A stretch of 64,000 nt of DNA from Deltaproteobacteria bacterium (GCA_016218765.1 JACRCZ010000009.1:18372-82371); one strand, 5' to 3'. Shown: positions 23,663-33,316, numbered from the stretch's first letter. The notes: generated from the letters alone by a model not told the origin. Numbers and translations: made by a program.

Positions 23663-23894
23663 CCAGGGCCGTGGGGCAGGGCTTCCGCTCGCCCCGCCAA
23701 GTCGCAAGTTCGTGCCGAGCGTCGGGACGCCAGCCGTTCACGTAACCACATGCAATAACTCGGTTACGTACTGGATCCACTCCCGATGGGCTTGATCTTG
23801 CTCGAGTCATATGCTACGAATGCCTTGCTTTATGTAGTAGAAACGACAGTTATAGCCTTGCCTTCTGGCCGATCCTGCGGCACCCTGGCCCATC

Positions 23895-25226
23895 ATGTGG
23901 AGGAGAATCGAGAACGATCTGCTCGCCTGGAAGGACGACCCCCGACGAAGGGTCCTGCTGGTCAGGGGAGCCCGACAGGTCGGTAAGACGTTCTCCATCC
24001 GCCAGCTCGGCAAAACCTTCCCCCACTTCCTCGAGGTGAACTTCGAGGAGAACAAGGACGTGGCGGCCTTCTTCCAGGGGTCCCTCGATCCGGCGCGTCT
24101 GGTCGAGAAGCTCTCGGCCTATTTCGCTGTTCCGGTCATCCCCCGCCAGACGCTCCTCTTCCTCGACGAGATCCAGGCATGCCCGAACGCTCTGGCCTCC
24201 CTTCGATTTTTCCACGAGAAGATGCCGGGGCTGCATGTCGTGGGCGCGGGCTCCCTCCTGGAGCTGGCCATGGAGCAGATCCCCTCCCTCGGCGTGGGCC
24301 GACTCGGCTCCCTCTTCATGCACCCCATGTGCTTCAGCGAGTTCCTCGCCGCCACGGGCGGCGAAGGCTTGGCTCGCGTCGTCGAGCCGGCGGACCCGGA
24401 GCATCCGGTGGACGCCCCGTTCCACGCGCGGCTCCTGGACGTGCTGAGGACCTACCTTCTGGTGGGAGGCATGCCGGCCGCCGTAGCGACCTACGCCGAG
24501 CAGCGGTACCTCCCCACTTGCTTCAAGGTCCTCGACGATCTCGTCCTGACCCTGGAGGACGACTTCGCGAAGTACAGGAAACGGTCTCCCGTCGCGCGGC
24601 TCGTCGAGGTGTTTCGCTCGATCGCCGGCCAGACCGGAGGCAAGTTCAAGTTTTCCCGCGTCGGCTCGGGAGCCCCTTCCGGCCCGCTCAAGGACGCCTT
24701 GATGCTCCTCGTGCGCGCGGGGCTGGCGCACCGGGTCGTCCACACCGACGCGCGCGGCATCCCGCTCGGCGCCCAGACGGACGACAGGAAGTTCAAGGTC
24801 CTCCTGTTCGATCTCGGCGTCCACCAGCGGATGCTCGGCCTCGACGTCCCTGCCTTCCTTGCCGCGAGCGACATCGATCTGGTCAACAAGGGAAGCCTGG
24901 CGGAGCTCTTCGTCGGGCTGGAGCTTGTCGCCAACGGCCCGTCGCACCGGAGGCCCGGCCTGTACTACTGGCACCGGGAAGCGCGGGCCAGCAACGCCGA
25001 GGTGGACTACGTCGTCCAGCGCGGCTCCGCGATCGTCCCCGTGGAGGTCAAGGCGGGCACCCGAGGCGGCATGCAGAGCATGCGCATCTTCATGGATGAG
25101 CGCCGGCTGGGGTCCGGCGTCCGCGTCTCGATGGAGAACTTCTCCAGGCTCGAACGGATCGAGGTCCTCCCCCTCTACGCGGCCGGAAGGCTCGCGCAAT
25201 CGCCGCTGCGGGCGCCGGAGACCTGA
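23895..25226 (+). CDS. AAA_14/DUF4143 family ATPase
   Basis: VLLVRGARQVGKTFSIRQLGK; TLLFLDEIQACPNALASLRFFHEK; NAEVDYVVQRGSAIVPVEVKAG. Confidence 0.93.
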   Translation: MWRRIENDLLAWKDDPRRRVLLVRGARQVGKTFSIRQLGKTFPHFLEVNFEENKDVAAFFQGSLDPARLVEKLSAYFAVPVIPRQTLLFLDEIQACPNALASLRFFHEKMPGLHVVGAGSLLELAMEQIPSLGVGRLGSLFMHPMCFSEFLAATGGEGLARVVEPADPEHPVDAPFHARLLDVLRTYLLVGGMPAAVATYAEQRYLPTCFKVLDDLVLTLEDDFAKYRKRSPVARLVEVFRSIAGQTGGKFKFSRVGSGAPSGPLKDALMLLVRAGLAHRVVHTDARGIPLGAQTDDRKFKVLLFDLGVHQRMLGLDVPAFLAASDIDLVNKGSLAELFVGLELVANGPSHRRPGLYYWHREARASNAEVDYVVQRGSAIVPVEVKAGTRGGMQSMRIFMDERRLGSGVRVSMENFSRLERIEVLPLYAAGRLAQSPLRAPET

Positions 25227-25427
25227 CGGCAGCCGCATCAGCGCGCGCAAGGCCTCGCCCGCGCAGCGGAGGAAGCATGAGCAGGGTTGATGTCGCGAAA
25301 TTGCCCGAGGGACACGTCGACCGCCGCCGTGGCGTCGCGAAGCGACGACCTCGGGCTGAGGGGCGGCCGTCGAATGGGTGGTGGAGTTCGGGGCCGCCGA
25401 AGGGCGCTCGACCGGCGTGGTGTCCAC

Positions 25428-25994
25428 ATGGTTTGGTGGATAGTGGGGCTGTGTGCCCTCCTGCTCGCAGAATGCGGGCGGTCCGGAGGACGTGCGGGGT
25501 CCGGGCGACCTTCCGCTTCGGTTGACGCGAACCGTTTCGGGGCGGGCGCCGACCGCGTCCCGGAAGATCGTTGCGTAGGATCGTGCCGGTCTGGCGCGGA
25601 GATGAGGGAAGAGACCATCCTGTTGCCCTGCCCGTGTCCCCCCGGCGCGGCGCGCGTTTCCGAACTTCCCCGCGTTCCTGGCGGTGACCAGCATGAACAG
25701 TGGCTCTGCGGACGAGTAAGCGCGCACGGAATGGCCGTTACGTTCTACCTCAAGGAGGGAGGTCGGCTCGTGGGGGTGGACTTGCTCGGCGATACCCTGC
25801 TGAGGTCCGAGAGCCGTTCGGGGGCTCCGGCCATGGACGTCGGGCCGATGGAGCTGGACCCATGGTTGCACGCCAAGCCCGCGACGTGCTCTCCCTACTT
25901 TTGCGACGGGGCGTGCGCCACGGTTCGAGGCACGACGATTGCGGATTCTTGGGAGAGCGTGGTCGCACAGGAGGTCGTCTTCATCCTCGAGTAG
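25428..25994 (+). CDS. Putative lipoprotein, Cys-rich
   Basis: MVWWIVGLCALLLAECGRSGGRAG...; lipobox-like LLAEC. Confidence 0.5.
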   Translation: MVWWIVGLCALLLAECGRSGGRAGSGRPSASVDANRFGAGADRVPEDRCVGSCRSGAEMREETILLPCPCPPGAARVSELPRVPGGDQHEQWLCGRVSAHGMAVTFYLKEGGRLVGVDLLGDTLLRSESRSGAPAMDVGPMELDPWLHAKPATCSPYFCDGACATVRGTTIADSWESVVAQEVVFILE

Positions 25995-26078
25995 CCGGGC
26001 GGCAGAGGTCGCACTCGCGGACGGCGAGTTCGACACCGGATGTACGGCCGCCGCCCGTTCCGGCTTCGCACGATTGCG

Positions 26079-26119
26079 CCCCCCACGCCCCCCACCCCCC
26101 ACCCCGCCCCCCTCCCCAC
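26079..26119 (-). other. G-rich tract with G-quadruplex potential
   Basis: Plus strand CCCCCCACGCCCCCCACCCCCCACCCCGCCCCCCTCCCC: six C-runs of at least 4, giving G-runs on the minus strand. Confidence 0.55.
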
Positions 26120-26222
26120 GCCGGCTTCCGCCCCCTCCACCGTTGACAAGATCCACAGTCCAGAGGATCATCGCCCCTGCTGCGGTCTAGTGGGGCGGTG
26201 CGCCGCACGAAGGAGCGAGATC

Positions 26223-26516
26223 ATGAAGCGATCCGTCCAGGGTTTGGTCGTCGCCATCCTCGCGCTGCTTCCCTCGCTCGCCGCCGCCGGCGGCGAAGGC
26301 CTCGAGGTCCCGGAGGCGATGGGTAAAAAAGTCCCACTCGAGGACCTCTCCGGCATCAACCTCTGGGCCGGGCAGCTCTACAACGACAACCTCTGGCTCT
26401 ACGCCGTCGTCTGTACCGTGGTCATGGGCGTCGTCGGCGTCACCATCGCCTTCGGCACCGACCTCATCCTCAAAGCCATCGGCATGGAAGTCCACAAGAT
26501 CGAGCACAAGGAGTAG
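26223..26516 (+). CDS. Small membrane protein with LYNDNLWLY motif, TauE partner (paralog B)
   Basis: Signal-like N-term; INLWAGQLYNDNLWLYAVVCTVVMGVVGVTIAFGTDLILKAIGMEVHKIEHKE. Confidence 0.78.
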   Translation: MKRSVQGLVVAILALLPSLAAAGGEGLEVPEAMGKKVPLEDLSGINLWAGQLYNDNLWLYAVVCTVVMGVVGVTIAFGTDLILKAIGMEVHKIEHKE

Positions 26517-26522
26517 ACGGCC

Positions 26523-27572
26523 ATGTTCGACATCTACCTTCCCATCGCCGGCGTCGAGTTCAACCTCCTCATCCTCCTCTGCATCGGGCTCACCGTCGGC
26601 GTCCTCGGCGGCTTCTTCGGCGTCGGCGGCGCCTGGGTCGTTACCCCAGCCCTCAACATCTTCGGCTTCCCCATGGCCTACGCCATCGGCACCGACCTCG
26701 CCCACATCTTCGGCAAGTCCATCGTGGCCACCAAGAAACACGGCAAGATGGGCAACGTCGACGTCAAGATGGGCCTCATCTCCATCGTCGGCTCCGTCAT
26801 CGGCGTCGAGATCGGCGCGCAGATCGTCATGTGGCTCACCGCCAAGGGTCTCGCCGGACCCGTCGTCCGCTACTCCTACATGGCCCTCCTCTTCGGCCTC
26901 GGCCTCTTCATGCTCTGGGACTACTTCACCAAGGACAAGCGCGCCGCCGCGAAAGCCGCCAAGGACGCCGCGGCGGGCATCGTCCCCGGCCAGAAGCCGA
27001 AGAAGTCCGGCTGGAACCTCCCCCCCATGATCCACTTCCCCGTCTCCGGCGTCACGATCTCCCTCTGGACCGTCGTTCTCGTCTTCCTCCTCACCGGCCT
27101 CCTCTCCGGCTTCCTCGGCGTCGGCGGCGGCTTCATCCGCATGCCCGCCCTGATCTACCTCATCGGCTGCCCGACCGCCGTCGCCGTCGGCACCGACCTC
27201 TTCAGCGTCGTCTTCTCCGGCGCCTACGGCTGCTTCACCTACGCCGTGAAGGGCCGCGTCGAGATCATCGCCGCCCTCCTCATGCTGATCGGCGCCTCGA
27301 TCGGCGCGCAGATCGGCGTCACCGCGGTCAAGTACATCCACGGCTACGGCATCCGCCTGCTCTTCGCCATCATGGTCATCCTCGCCGGCTCGTCCGTCGC
27401 CCTGAAGCAATTCCACGCCACGACCGCCGCCGCGTACCTCGTCATGATCTCCGCCGTCTCCATGTGCGTTATCATCGTCATCCAGATGTCCCGCGGCTTC
27501 TCGCGGGAGAAGGCGGCCAAGGCCGTCGAGGCCGCCAAGAACGCCGCGGCGGCCAAGAGCCCCGCGGGCTGA
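26523..27572 (+). CDS. TauE/SafE family permease (paralog 3)
   Basis: GLTVGVLGGFFGVGGAWVVTPALNIFGFPMAYAIGTDLAHIFGKSIVATKKHGKMGNVDV. Confidence 0.93.
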   Translation: MFDIYLPIAGVEFNLLILLCIGLTVGVLGGFFGVGGAWVVTPALNIFGFPMAYAIGTDLAHIFGKSIVATKKHGKMGNVDVKMGLISIVGSVIGVEIGAQIVMWLTAKGLAGPVVRYSYMALLFGLGLFMLWDYFTKDKRAAAKAAKDAAAGIVPGQKPKKSGWNLPPMIHFPVSGVTISLWTVVLVFLLTGLLSGFLGVGGGFIRMPALIYLIGCPTAVAVGTDLFSVVFSGAYGCFTYAVKGRVEIIAALLMLIGASIGAQIGVTAVKYIHGYGIRLLFAIMVILAGSSVALKQFHATTAAAYLVMISAVSMCVIIVIQMSRGFSREKAAKAVEAAKNAAAAKSPAG

Positions 27573-27612
27573 CCGGTGTTCCGGCCCGGGGGGTCGGGAG
27601 CGGATCGCCACC

Positions 27613-30225
27613 ATGGGCCTGTTCCAGAGGATGTTCGGCAAGGGGAGCGACGAACACCTCGCCGCGCTCCGCCGCATTCGCGAGAAATTCTCCCTCTTCC
27701 GCTCGCTGCTCGATCACCAGAACCGCGTCCTCAAGGACATCGGCCAGCTCGAGGTCCGCTCGCGCCGCAACCTGCCCATCGAGGCCGCCGACGTCGTCGC
27801 CGTCGAGGAAGCCGTCGCGGGCCTCGTCGAGCAGATGGTCGAGCTGGGCGGCGACTCGTACGCCGTCCTGCGCGAGCGTCTTTCCGAGGTGCGTCGCGAG
27901 ATCCGGGCCGACGCCGCGGGGACCCGGCGCGTCGCGCCCGACGAGTTCGTGATCCCCTACGATCGCCTGGGACGCGAGCGCGCCCCGTCCGTCGGCAACA
28001 AGAACGCGAACCTCGGCGAGCTGCGCTCGCGCCTCGGCCTTCCCGTCCCCGACGGCTTCGCCGTCAGCGCCTGGGGCTTCCATCGCTTCCTCGAAGCCAA
28101 CGCGCTGCGCGAGAAGATCGACGCCCTGCTGCGCGAGGCCGGGCCGGCGGGACCGGGCGAGCGCGACGCCGCGGCCGGCCGGGTCCGCTCGCTGGTCGTC
28201 GCCAGCCCCGTGCCCGACGACCTGCGCGCCGCGATCACGGACGCCTTCGAGAAGCTGTCCGCGCGCTGCCGCGACCACCGCTTCGCCGTGCGCTCCAGTG
28301 CCATCGATGAGGACGGCGCGCTCTCCTTCGCCGGCCAGTTCGTCACCCTGCTCAACGTCGGCCGCGACAACCTCCTCGAGTCGTACAAGCACGTCCTGGC
28401 CAGCACGTTCACCCCCGCCTCGGTGCACTTCGCGCGCGGCCGCGGGGCCGAGCAGTTCGAGTCCCCCATGGGCGTGGGCTGCCTCGCGCTCGTCGATGCC
28501 GCCGCCAGCGGCGTCCTCTACACCCGCGACCCGCTCGACCCCGACGCCCCGCGCATGCTCGTCAACGCCATCCGCGGCCTGGGCGCGTACCTCGTCGACG
28601 GCGTCCTCACCCCCGACGTCTTCCACGTCTCCCGCGACGACCGCTCCGTCGCCCTCGTCCGCGTCGCCAAGAAGACCGTCCAGCTCGTACCTCAGCCCGG
28701 CGGCGGCGTCGCCGAGGCCCCCGTGCCCCAGGCCGATCAGGAACGCCCCGCCGCCTCCGACGACCAGCTCCGCATGCTCGCGGGCTTCGCCCTGCGCGTC
28801 GAGGAGCACTACGGCGTCCCACAGGACATCGAGTGGGCGATCGACCACGACGGCCGCCTCTTCCTCCTTCAGGCCCGCCCCCTGCGCCTCGTTCGTCGCC
28901 GGACCCCGGCGCCGGCGCCCCCGGAGCTCCACGGCCGCGCGCTCGCCGGCGGCGGCACCTGCATCTGTCCGGGCGCCGGCGCCGGTCCGGTCTTCCACGT
29001 CCGCTCCCCGGGCGACATCCATCTCGTGCCCGACGGCGCCGTCGTCGTCGCGGAGAACCCCTCCCCCAGGCTCATCGCCATCATGCACCGCGCCGCCGCC
29101 CTCGTGACCCGCGTCGGCGGCGCCGCGAGCCACATGGCTACCCTCGCCCGCGAGGCCGGCATCCCCACCGTGGCCGGGATCGAACGGGCCGGCGAGCTGC
29201 CGGACGGAATGGAGATCACCGTCGACGCCACCGCGGGGACCCTCTACGAGGGGCCGCAGCGCGAGCTGGTCGACGCCCGCCGCCGTGAGACCGAGCCGCA
29301 GGCGGACGACGCCGGCGCCGCCCCCAGTCCCCTGCGCCGCACCGTCGAACGCATCGCGCACCTCAACCTCATCAGCCCGGGCGATCCCGAGTTCCGCGCC
29401 GAGCGTTGCCGCACCCTCCACGACATCACCCGCTTCATCCACCAGCGCGCCATGGAGGAGATGTTCGGCACCGCCCGCGCCACCGCGCACAAGGACCGCA
29501 TCGGCCTCCGCCTGAAGACGGACATCCCGCTCGCGGTCGACGTCATCCGCCTCGACGAGGAACACGCCGGCGCGGCGCGGCGCGGCAAGGTCGCCGAGGC
29601 CGAGCTGGACTCGGTCCCGATGCAGGCCCTGTGGAGCGGCATCAAGGAGGAAGGCTGGCCGTCGCGCCCCGTCCCCGCGGACCTGAAGGGCTTCCTGGCC
29701 GTGATGGGCACGAACATCACCGAGGGCAACCAGCCGCAGTTCTCGGAGAGCAGCTACGCCTTCGTCAGTCGCGAGTACATGCTCTTCAACATCCGCATGG
29801 GCTACCACTACGCCACGATCGAGGCGCTGCTCACGGCCGAGCCGAGCGCGAACTACGTCCGCATGCAGTTCAAGGAGGGCGGGGCGCCGCTCGAGCGCCG
29901 CGTGCGCCGCATCCGCCTCATCTGCGACCTCCTGCGCCGGATGGGTTTCGAGACCTCCAGCCAGGCCGACTTCATGGACGCGACGCTTGCCTACCAGGAC
30001 GCCGACACGCTTGCCCACCGCCTCCGCCTGCTCGGCCGCGTGAACATCATGACCAAACAGCTCGACATGGCCCTCTCCAACGACTCCGTGACACAATGGT
30101 ACACGGACGATTTCAGCCGGCGGCTGGGTCTCGAGTCCGCGCCCGCCGGCCGGACGGGCGCGCGGCCCGGCGGCGACGTGCCGATCGCGAAGCTGCCGCC
30201 GGAGAGGGAAGGGGGCGCGTCGTGA
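27613..30225 (+). CDS. PPDK/PEP-synthase-like phosphotransferase with non-canonical C-terminal domain; paralog 3
   Basis: GNKNANLGELRSRLGLPVPDGFAVS; AALVTRVGGAASHMATLAREAGIPTVAG; CRTLHDITRFIHQR...SREYMLFNIRMGYHYATIEALLT. Confidence 0.86.
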   Translation: MGLFQRMFGKGSDEHLAALRRIREKFSLFRSLLDHQNRVLKDIGQLEVRSRRNLPIEAADVVAVEEAVAGLVEQMVELGGDSYAVLRERLSEVRREIRADAAGTRRVAPDEFVIPYDRLGRERAPSVGNKNANLGELRSRLGLPVPDGFAVSAWGFHRFLEANALREKIDALLREAGPAGPGERDAAAGRVRSLVVASPVPDDLRAAITDAFEKLSARCRDHRFAVRSSAIDEDGALSFAGQFVTLLNVGRDNLLESYKHVLASTFTPASVHFARGRGAEQFESPMGVGCLALVDAAASGVLYTRDPLDPDAPRMLVNAIRGLGAYLVDGVLTPDVFHVSRDDRSVALVRVAKKTVQLVPQPGGGVAEAPVPQADQERPAASDDQLRMLAGFALRVEEHYGVPQDIEWAIDHDGRLFLLQARPLRLVRRRTPAPAPPELHGRALAGGGTCICPGAGAGPVFHVRSPGDIHLVPDGAVVVAENPSPRLIAIMHRAAALVTRVGGAASHMATLAREAGIPTVAGIERAGELPDGMEITVDATAGTLYEGPQRELVDARRRETEPQADDAGAAPSPLRRTVERIAHLNLISPGDPEFRAERCRTLHDITRFIHQRAMEEMFGTARATAHKDRIGLRLKTDIPLAVDVIRLDEEHAGAARRGKVAEAELDSVPMQALWSGIKEEGWPSRPVPADLKGFLAVMGTNITEGNQPQFSESSYAFVSREYMLFNIRMGYHYATIEALLTAEPSANYVRMQFKEGGAPLERRVRRIRLICDLLRRMGFETSSQADFMDATLAYQDADTLAHRLRLLGRVNIMTKQLDMALSNDSVTQWYTDDFSRRLGLESAPAGRTGARPGGDVPIAKLPPEREGGAS

Positions 30226-30800
30226 GCGATGCGGGTGCCGGAGCGCCGGAGCCACGGGGGCAGGGAGCGCGGCCGATGACGTCCAAGCGCGCGGGCGAGA
30301 TCATGATCCCCCTCGATCGGTTTCCGCACATTCCGTACTGGTTCACGTTGCGCCAGGCCATGGCCGAGCTGAGCGGTGTGGGGCCTGACCAGACCCTGCG
30401 CTGCCCCTGCGGCATCGTCCTGGTCTTCAGCGCGCAGAACCAGCTCCTGGGCATGCTTCGCGCCCAGGACATCCTCGGCGGCCTGCGCCCGCGCCTCACC
30501 TCCAGCGCCGCCGAGAACCGCGCCGACCGCGCCTTCGACGTCGCCGTCGACCCCAACCTGTTCCGCTTCTACGAGTACGAGCGCGCCGTCGGGAAGCTGC
30601 CCGAGCAGATCGAGCGTCCGGTCGTGGACTTCATGCAGCCGCTCGCGACGACGGTCAACGTCGATGACGATCTCCTGCAGACCGCGTACCTCATGATCCA
30701 CGAGGGTCTCGATCAGGTCCCCGTCCTGGAGGGCGAGCGCATCGTCGGCCTCGTCTCCGCCCTGGACGCCCTGCGCCACATCGCCCGCCTGGTCGTGTGA
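30222..30800 (+). CDS. CBS-domain-like protein
   Basis: PVVDFMQPLATTVNVDDDLLQTAYLMIHEGLDQVPVLEGERIVGLVSALDALRHIA; GTG start overlaps upstream stop. Confidence 0.75.
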   Translation: MSDAGAGAPEPRGQGARPMTSKRAGEIMIPLDRFPHIPYWFTLRQAMAELSGVGPDQTLRCPCGIVLVFSAQNQLLGMLRAQDILGGLRPRLTSSAAENRADRAFDVAVDPNLFRFYEYERAVGKLPEQIERPVVDFMQPLATTVNVDDDLLQTAYLMIHEGLDQVPVLEGERIVGLVSALDALRHIARLVV

Positions 30801-30817
30801 TTGCGAGAATAACGTCG

Positions 30818-31363
30818 TCAGGGTCCGGCGGCGCGCACACGCCGGAACGCGGCCGCCACGTGCTGCCGGACGCTTTCTCGGATCGCGTCCACCACGCCCA
30901 TCGTGGCAAGGCGCTCCAGCAGCACCGCCTGTTCGACCAGTCCCGCCCGGACCGCGCCGTCGAGGAACCGCCAGTCCTTCTCTCGCCCGGCCGCGCACTT
31001 CGACAGGACCAGGTCGTGGATCTCCGGGCACCAGCCGATTGCGTTCCGCGTGTTGCGGTTCTGGATGCGCACCAGCCGGTCGGCCCATCCCTCGGGCAAC
31101 GTCGCCGTCTCCGGCCCGACCCCCTGGGCGTAGTACCCGAACGTGTCGTGGAACGGCGAGCCCTCGCCGATCGATCCATCGATGAGATCCGCGCGATCCG
31201 GATGGTTCCGCGGGTACACGTCCGCCTCGGTCGAGACGAGCAGCTCGGGAGGCGCGGCGGGGAACTGGCCCAGGACCGCCTGCGAGCCGACGATGATGAT
31301 CTCCTCGTCGTCGGCGATGACCGCCGACGCTCGGATGATGTGCTCGAGCTGCTCCCTGGTCAT
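30818..31363 (-). CDS. DUF6036-like nucleotidyltransferase-fold protein
   Basis: MTREQLEHIIRASAVIADDEEIIIVGSQAVLGQFPAAPPELLVSTEADVYPRNHPDRADLIDGSIGEGSPFHDTFGYYAQGV. Confidence 0.7.
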   Translation of the reverse strand: MTREQLEHIIRASAVIADDEEIIIVGSQAVLGQFPAAPPELLVSTEADVYPRNHPDRADLIDGSIGEGSPFHDTFGYYAQGVGPETATLPEGWADRLVRIQNRNTRNAIGWCPEIHDLVLSKCAAGREKDWRFLDGAVRAGLVEQAVLLERLATMGVVDAIRESVRQHVAAAFRRVRAAGP

Positions 31364-31698
31364 GTCGCGCCCGATTCCAGGCGCTCGCGCACCTCGCGCC
31401 ACAGACCCCAACGCTCGCGCGGCGACACGACGAAGCTGAACGGCGACGTCTGTCGCAAGCGGCGGCCCGCTTCGCTCTCATCGACCAGCACCCGCAGCAA
31501 TTCCCCGCGAGGACCGCGCAAGAGCCCCATCCAGAGCTCTGCGTACTCGCCGTGCAGCGCTCCGCTCGCTCGCCAGGCCACGACACGCTCCGCCGCTCGC
31601 GACACGATCGCCCCGTCACGCGCGAGCTCCGCCGCTACGCGCCTGTGCAACTCCAGGCTCCGTTCCTCGGCAAGCCGATGCGGGTCAAACCCGGTCAC
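31360..31698 (-). CDS. Small hypothetical protein, partner of the DUF6036 gene
   Basis: 112 aa, 4-bp ATGA overlap with downstream gene. Confidence 0.6.
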   Translation of the reverse strand: MTGFDPHRLAEERSLELHRRVAAELARDGAIVSRAAERVVAWRASGALHGEYAELWMGLLRGPRGELLRVLVDESEAGRRLRQTSPFSFVVSPRERWGLWREVRERLESGAT

Positions 31699-31772
31699 GG
31701 CGGCATTCTAGCATCGGGCGCAGGAAGTGGCACCGGGGCCCGCGTGCCGCCGTCCGCACTTCCCGCCCTCCT

Positions 31773-33263
31773 CTACCGCGCCACCGCCATCCCCATCGCC
31801 GGCCAGATCACCCCGACGAACAGCGCCAGGACGCCCAGCAGGAGCGCCGTCATCGGCAGCCCCACCAGCAGGAACTCGCGTGCCGTGAACTGCCGGCTGG
31901 CGTAGGCGATCGCGTTGGGCGCCGCGCCGACGAGGAGCACGAACGGCATCCCCGCCGCGACCAGGATCGCGAACAGGATCACGTCCGGCGCCACGCCCAG
32001 GTACGGGGCGGCGACCAGCGCCACGGGCAGCGACACGGAGATCGCCGCCACGTTCATCGTCAGGTTCGTCATGACCAGCACGATCGAGGCCACCGTCAGC
32101 ACGAACACCACCAGCGGCGCGCCCTCCAGCAGCGCCAGCCACTGCATCGCGAGCCAGTGCGCCGCTCCCGTCTCCCACAGGCACAGGCCGATGCTGGTGG
32201 CGCCCCCGAACATGAGGATGATGTTCCACGAGGTCCCCTCCAGGTCCTCGATGCCCAGCACGTTCAGCACGAAGAGCAGCAGCGCCGCGCCGGCCAGGAT
32301 CGCGCTCTGGTCCATCTCCCCCAGCGGCGGGACCAGCGCCCGCAGCGCGAACAGCACGAAGGCGCCGGCCACGACCAGCAACGTCCGGATCTCCCGCGAC
32401 GAGATCGGACCCAGGCTTCCGTGCAGCCTTCTGGCGCGGTCGCGCAACCCCGGGATCGTCTTGCGCTCGGGCCGGAACACCAGCAGCAGGAACAGCCAGA
32501 CCAAGAGCGTCATCGCCAGCCCGATCGGCAGCATGTACCAGGAAAGCTCGAAGAAGCCGACCGTCCGGCCGGTGAAATGGCGGAAGAAGCCGACCGAGAC
32601 GGCGGCCCGCGCGGAGCCGAGCAGCGTGATCACGCTCCCCGCGCCGGCGGCAAACGCCATCCCGATGAACAGGGCCTTCCCGAACCGGGTCGGCCGGTCG
32701 TCGTCCGTGTACAACGAGTGCACCGCGAGGAACAGCGGGTACACCGTCGCCGCGACCGCCGCGTGCGCCATCACCAGCGTCAGCCCCATCGTGAGGAGCA
32801 GGCATCCGAGCAGGATCCGCGGGGTGCGCTCGCCGACCAGGAGCAGCGTGCGGTAGGCGATGCGCCGCGTCAGCCCGGTCTTGGTGAAGGCCATGCCGAT
32901 CGCCAGCGCGGCGAAGATGAACCACACCCCCGGGTCCATGAAGTCGGTGAAGGCCGTGCGGGCGTCGCGGATCGAAAACAGCCCCTGTCCCGCCGCGACC
33001 GCGATGCTCGTAACCCCGATCGGCAGCACCTCGGTCATCCACCAGCACAGGGCGAGGAGGAACAGCGCGAGCGAGGCCTTGGCCTCATGTCCCAGGGCGA
33101 ACGCCCGGCCGTGGGGATCGATGGCGTCGGGCCACGCGGGCGAGAGGTAGACGCCTGCGAACAGCGCGACGCCCAGGAGCAGGAACCCCAGCCGCCGGAG
33201 GTCGAATCCCCGCCAGCCCCCGCGCAGATCCCGGGTGCTTCTCTCCGGCATCATGCCCGCCAC
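31773..33263 (-). CDS. SLC13/DASS family anion:Na+ symporter
   Basis: LLALCWWMTEVLPIGVTSIAVAAG; MTNLTMNVAAISVSLPVALVAAPYLG; about 12 hydrophobic segments. Confidence 0.88.
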   Translation of the reverse strand: MAGMMPERSTRDLRGGWRGFDLRRLGFLLLGVALFAGVYLSPAWPDAIDPHGRAFALGHEAKASLALFLLALCWWMTEVLPIGVTSIAVAAGQGLFSIRDARTAFTDFMDPGVWFIFAALAIGMAFTKTGLTRRIAYRTLLLVGERTPRILLGCLLLTMGLTLVMAHAAVAATVYPLFLAVHSLYTDDDRPTRFGKALFIGMAFAAGAGSVITLLGSARAAVSVGFFRHFTGRTVGFFELSWYMLPIGLAMTLLVWLFLLLVFRPERKTIPGLRDRARRLHGSLGPISSREIRTLLVVAGAFVLFALRALVPPLGEMDQSAILAGAALLLFVLNVLGIEDLEGTSWNIILMFGGATSIGLCLWETGAAHWLAMQWLALLEGAPLVVFVLTVASIVLVMTNLTMNVAAISVSLPVALVAAPYLGVAPDVILFAILVAAGMPFVLLVGAAPNAIAYASRQFTAREFLLVGLPMTALLLGVLALFVGVIWPAMGMAVAR

Positions 33264-33316
33264 TCCCGTGCCGGCGAGAATGCCGCGCCGCCGTGCAACC
33301 TGTCAACGCCGGCCGA

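Noticed and set aside
23850-26171. 773-aa minus-strand ORF over the DUF4143 ATPase
   Set aside because: Antisense shadow; the plus strand has a complete AAA_14/DUF4143 protein.
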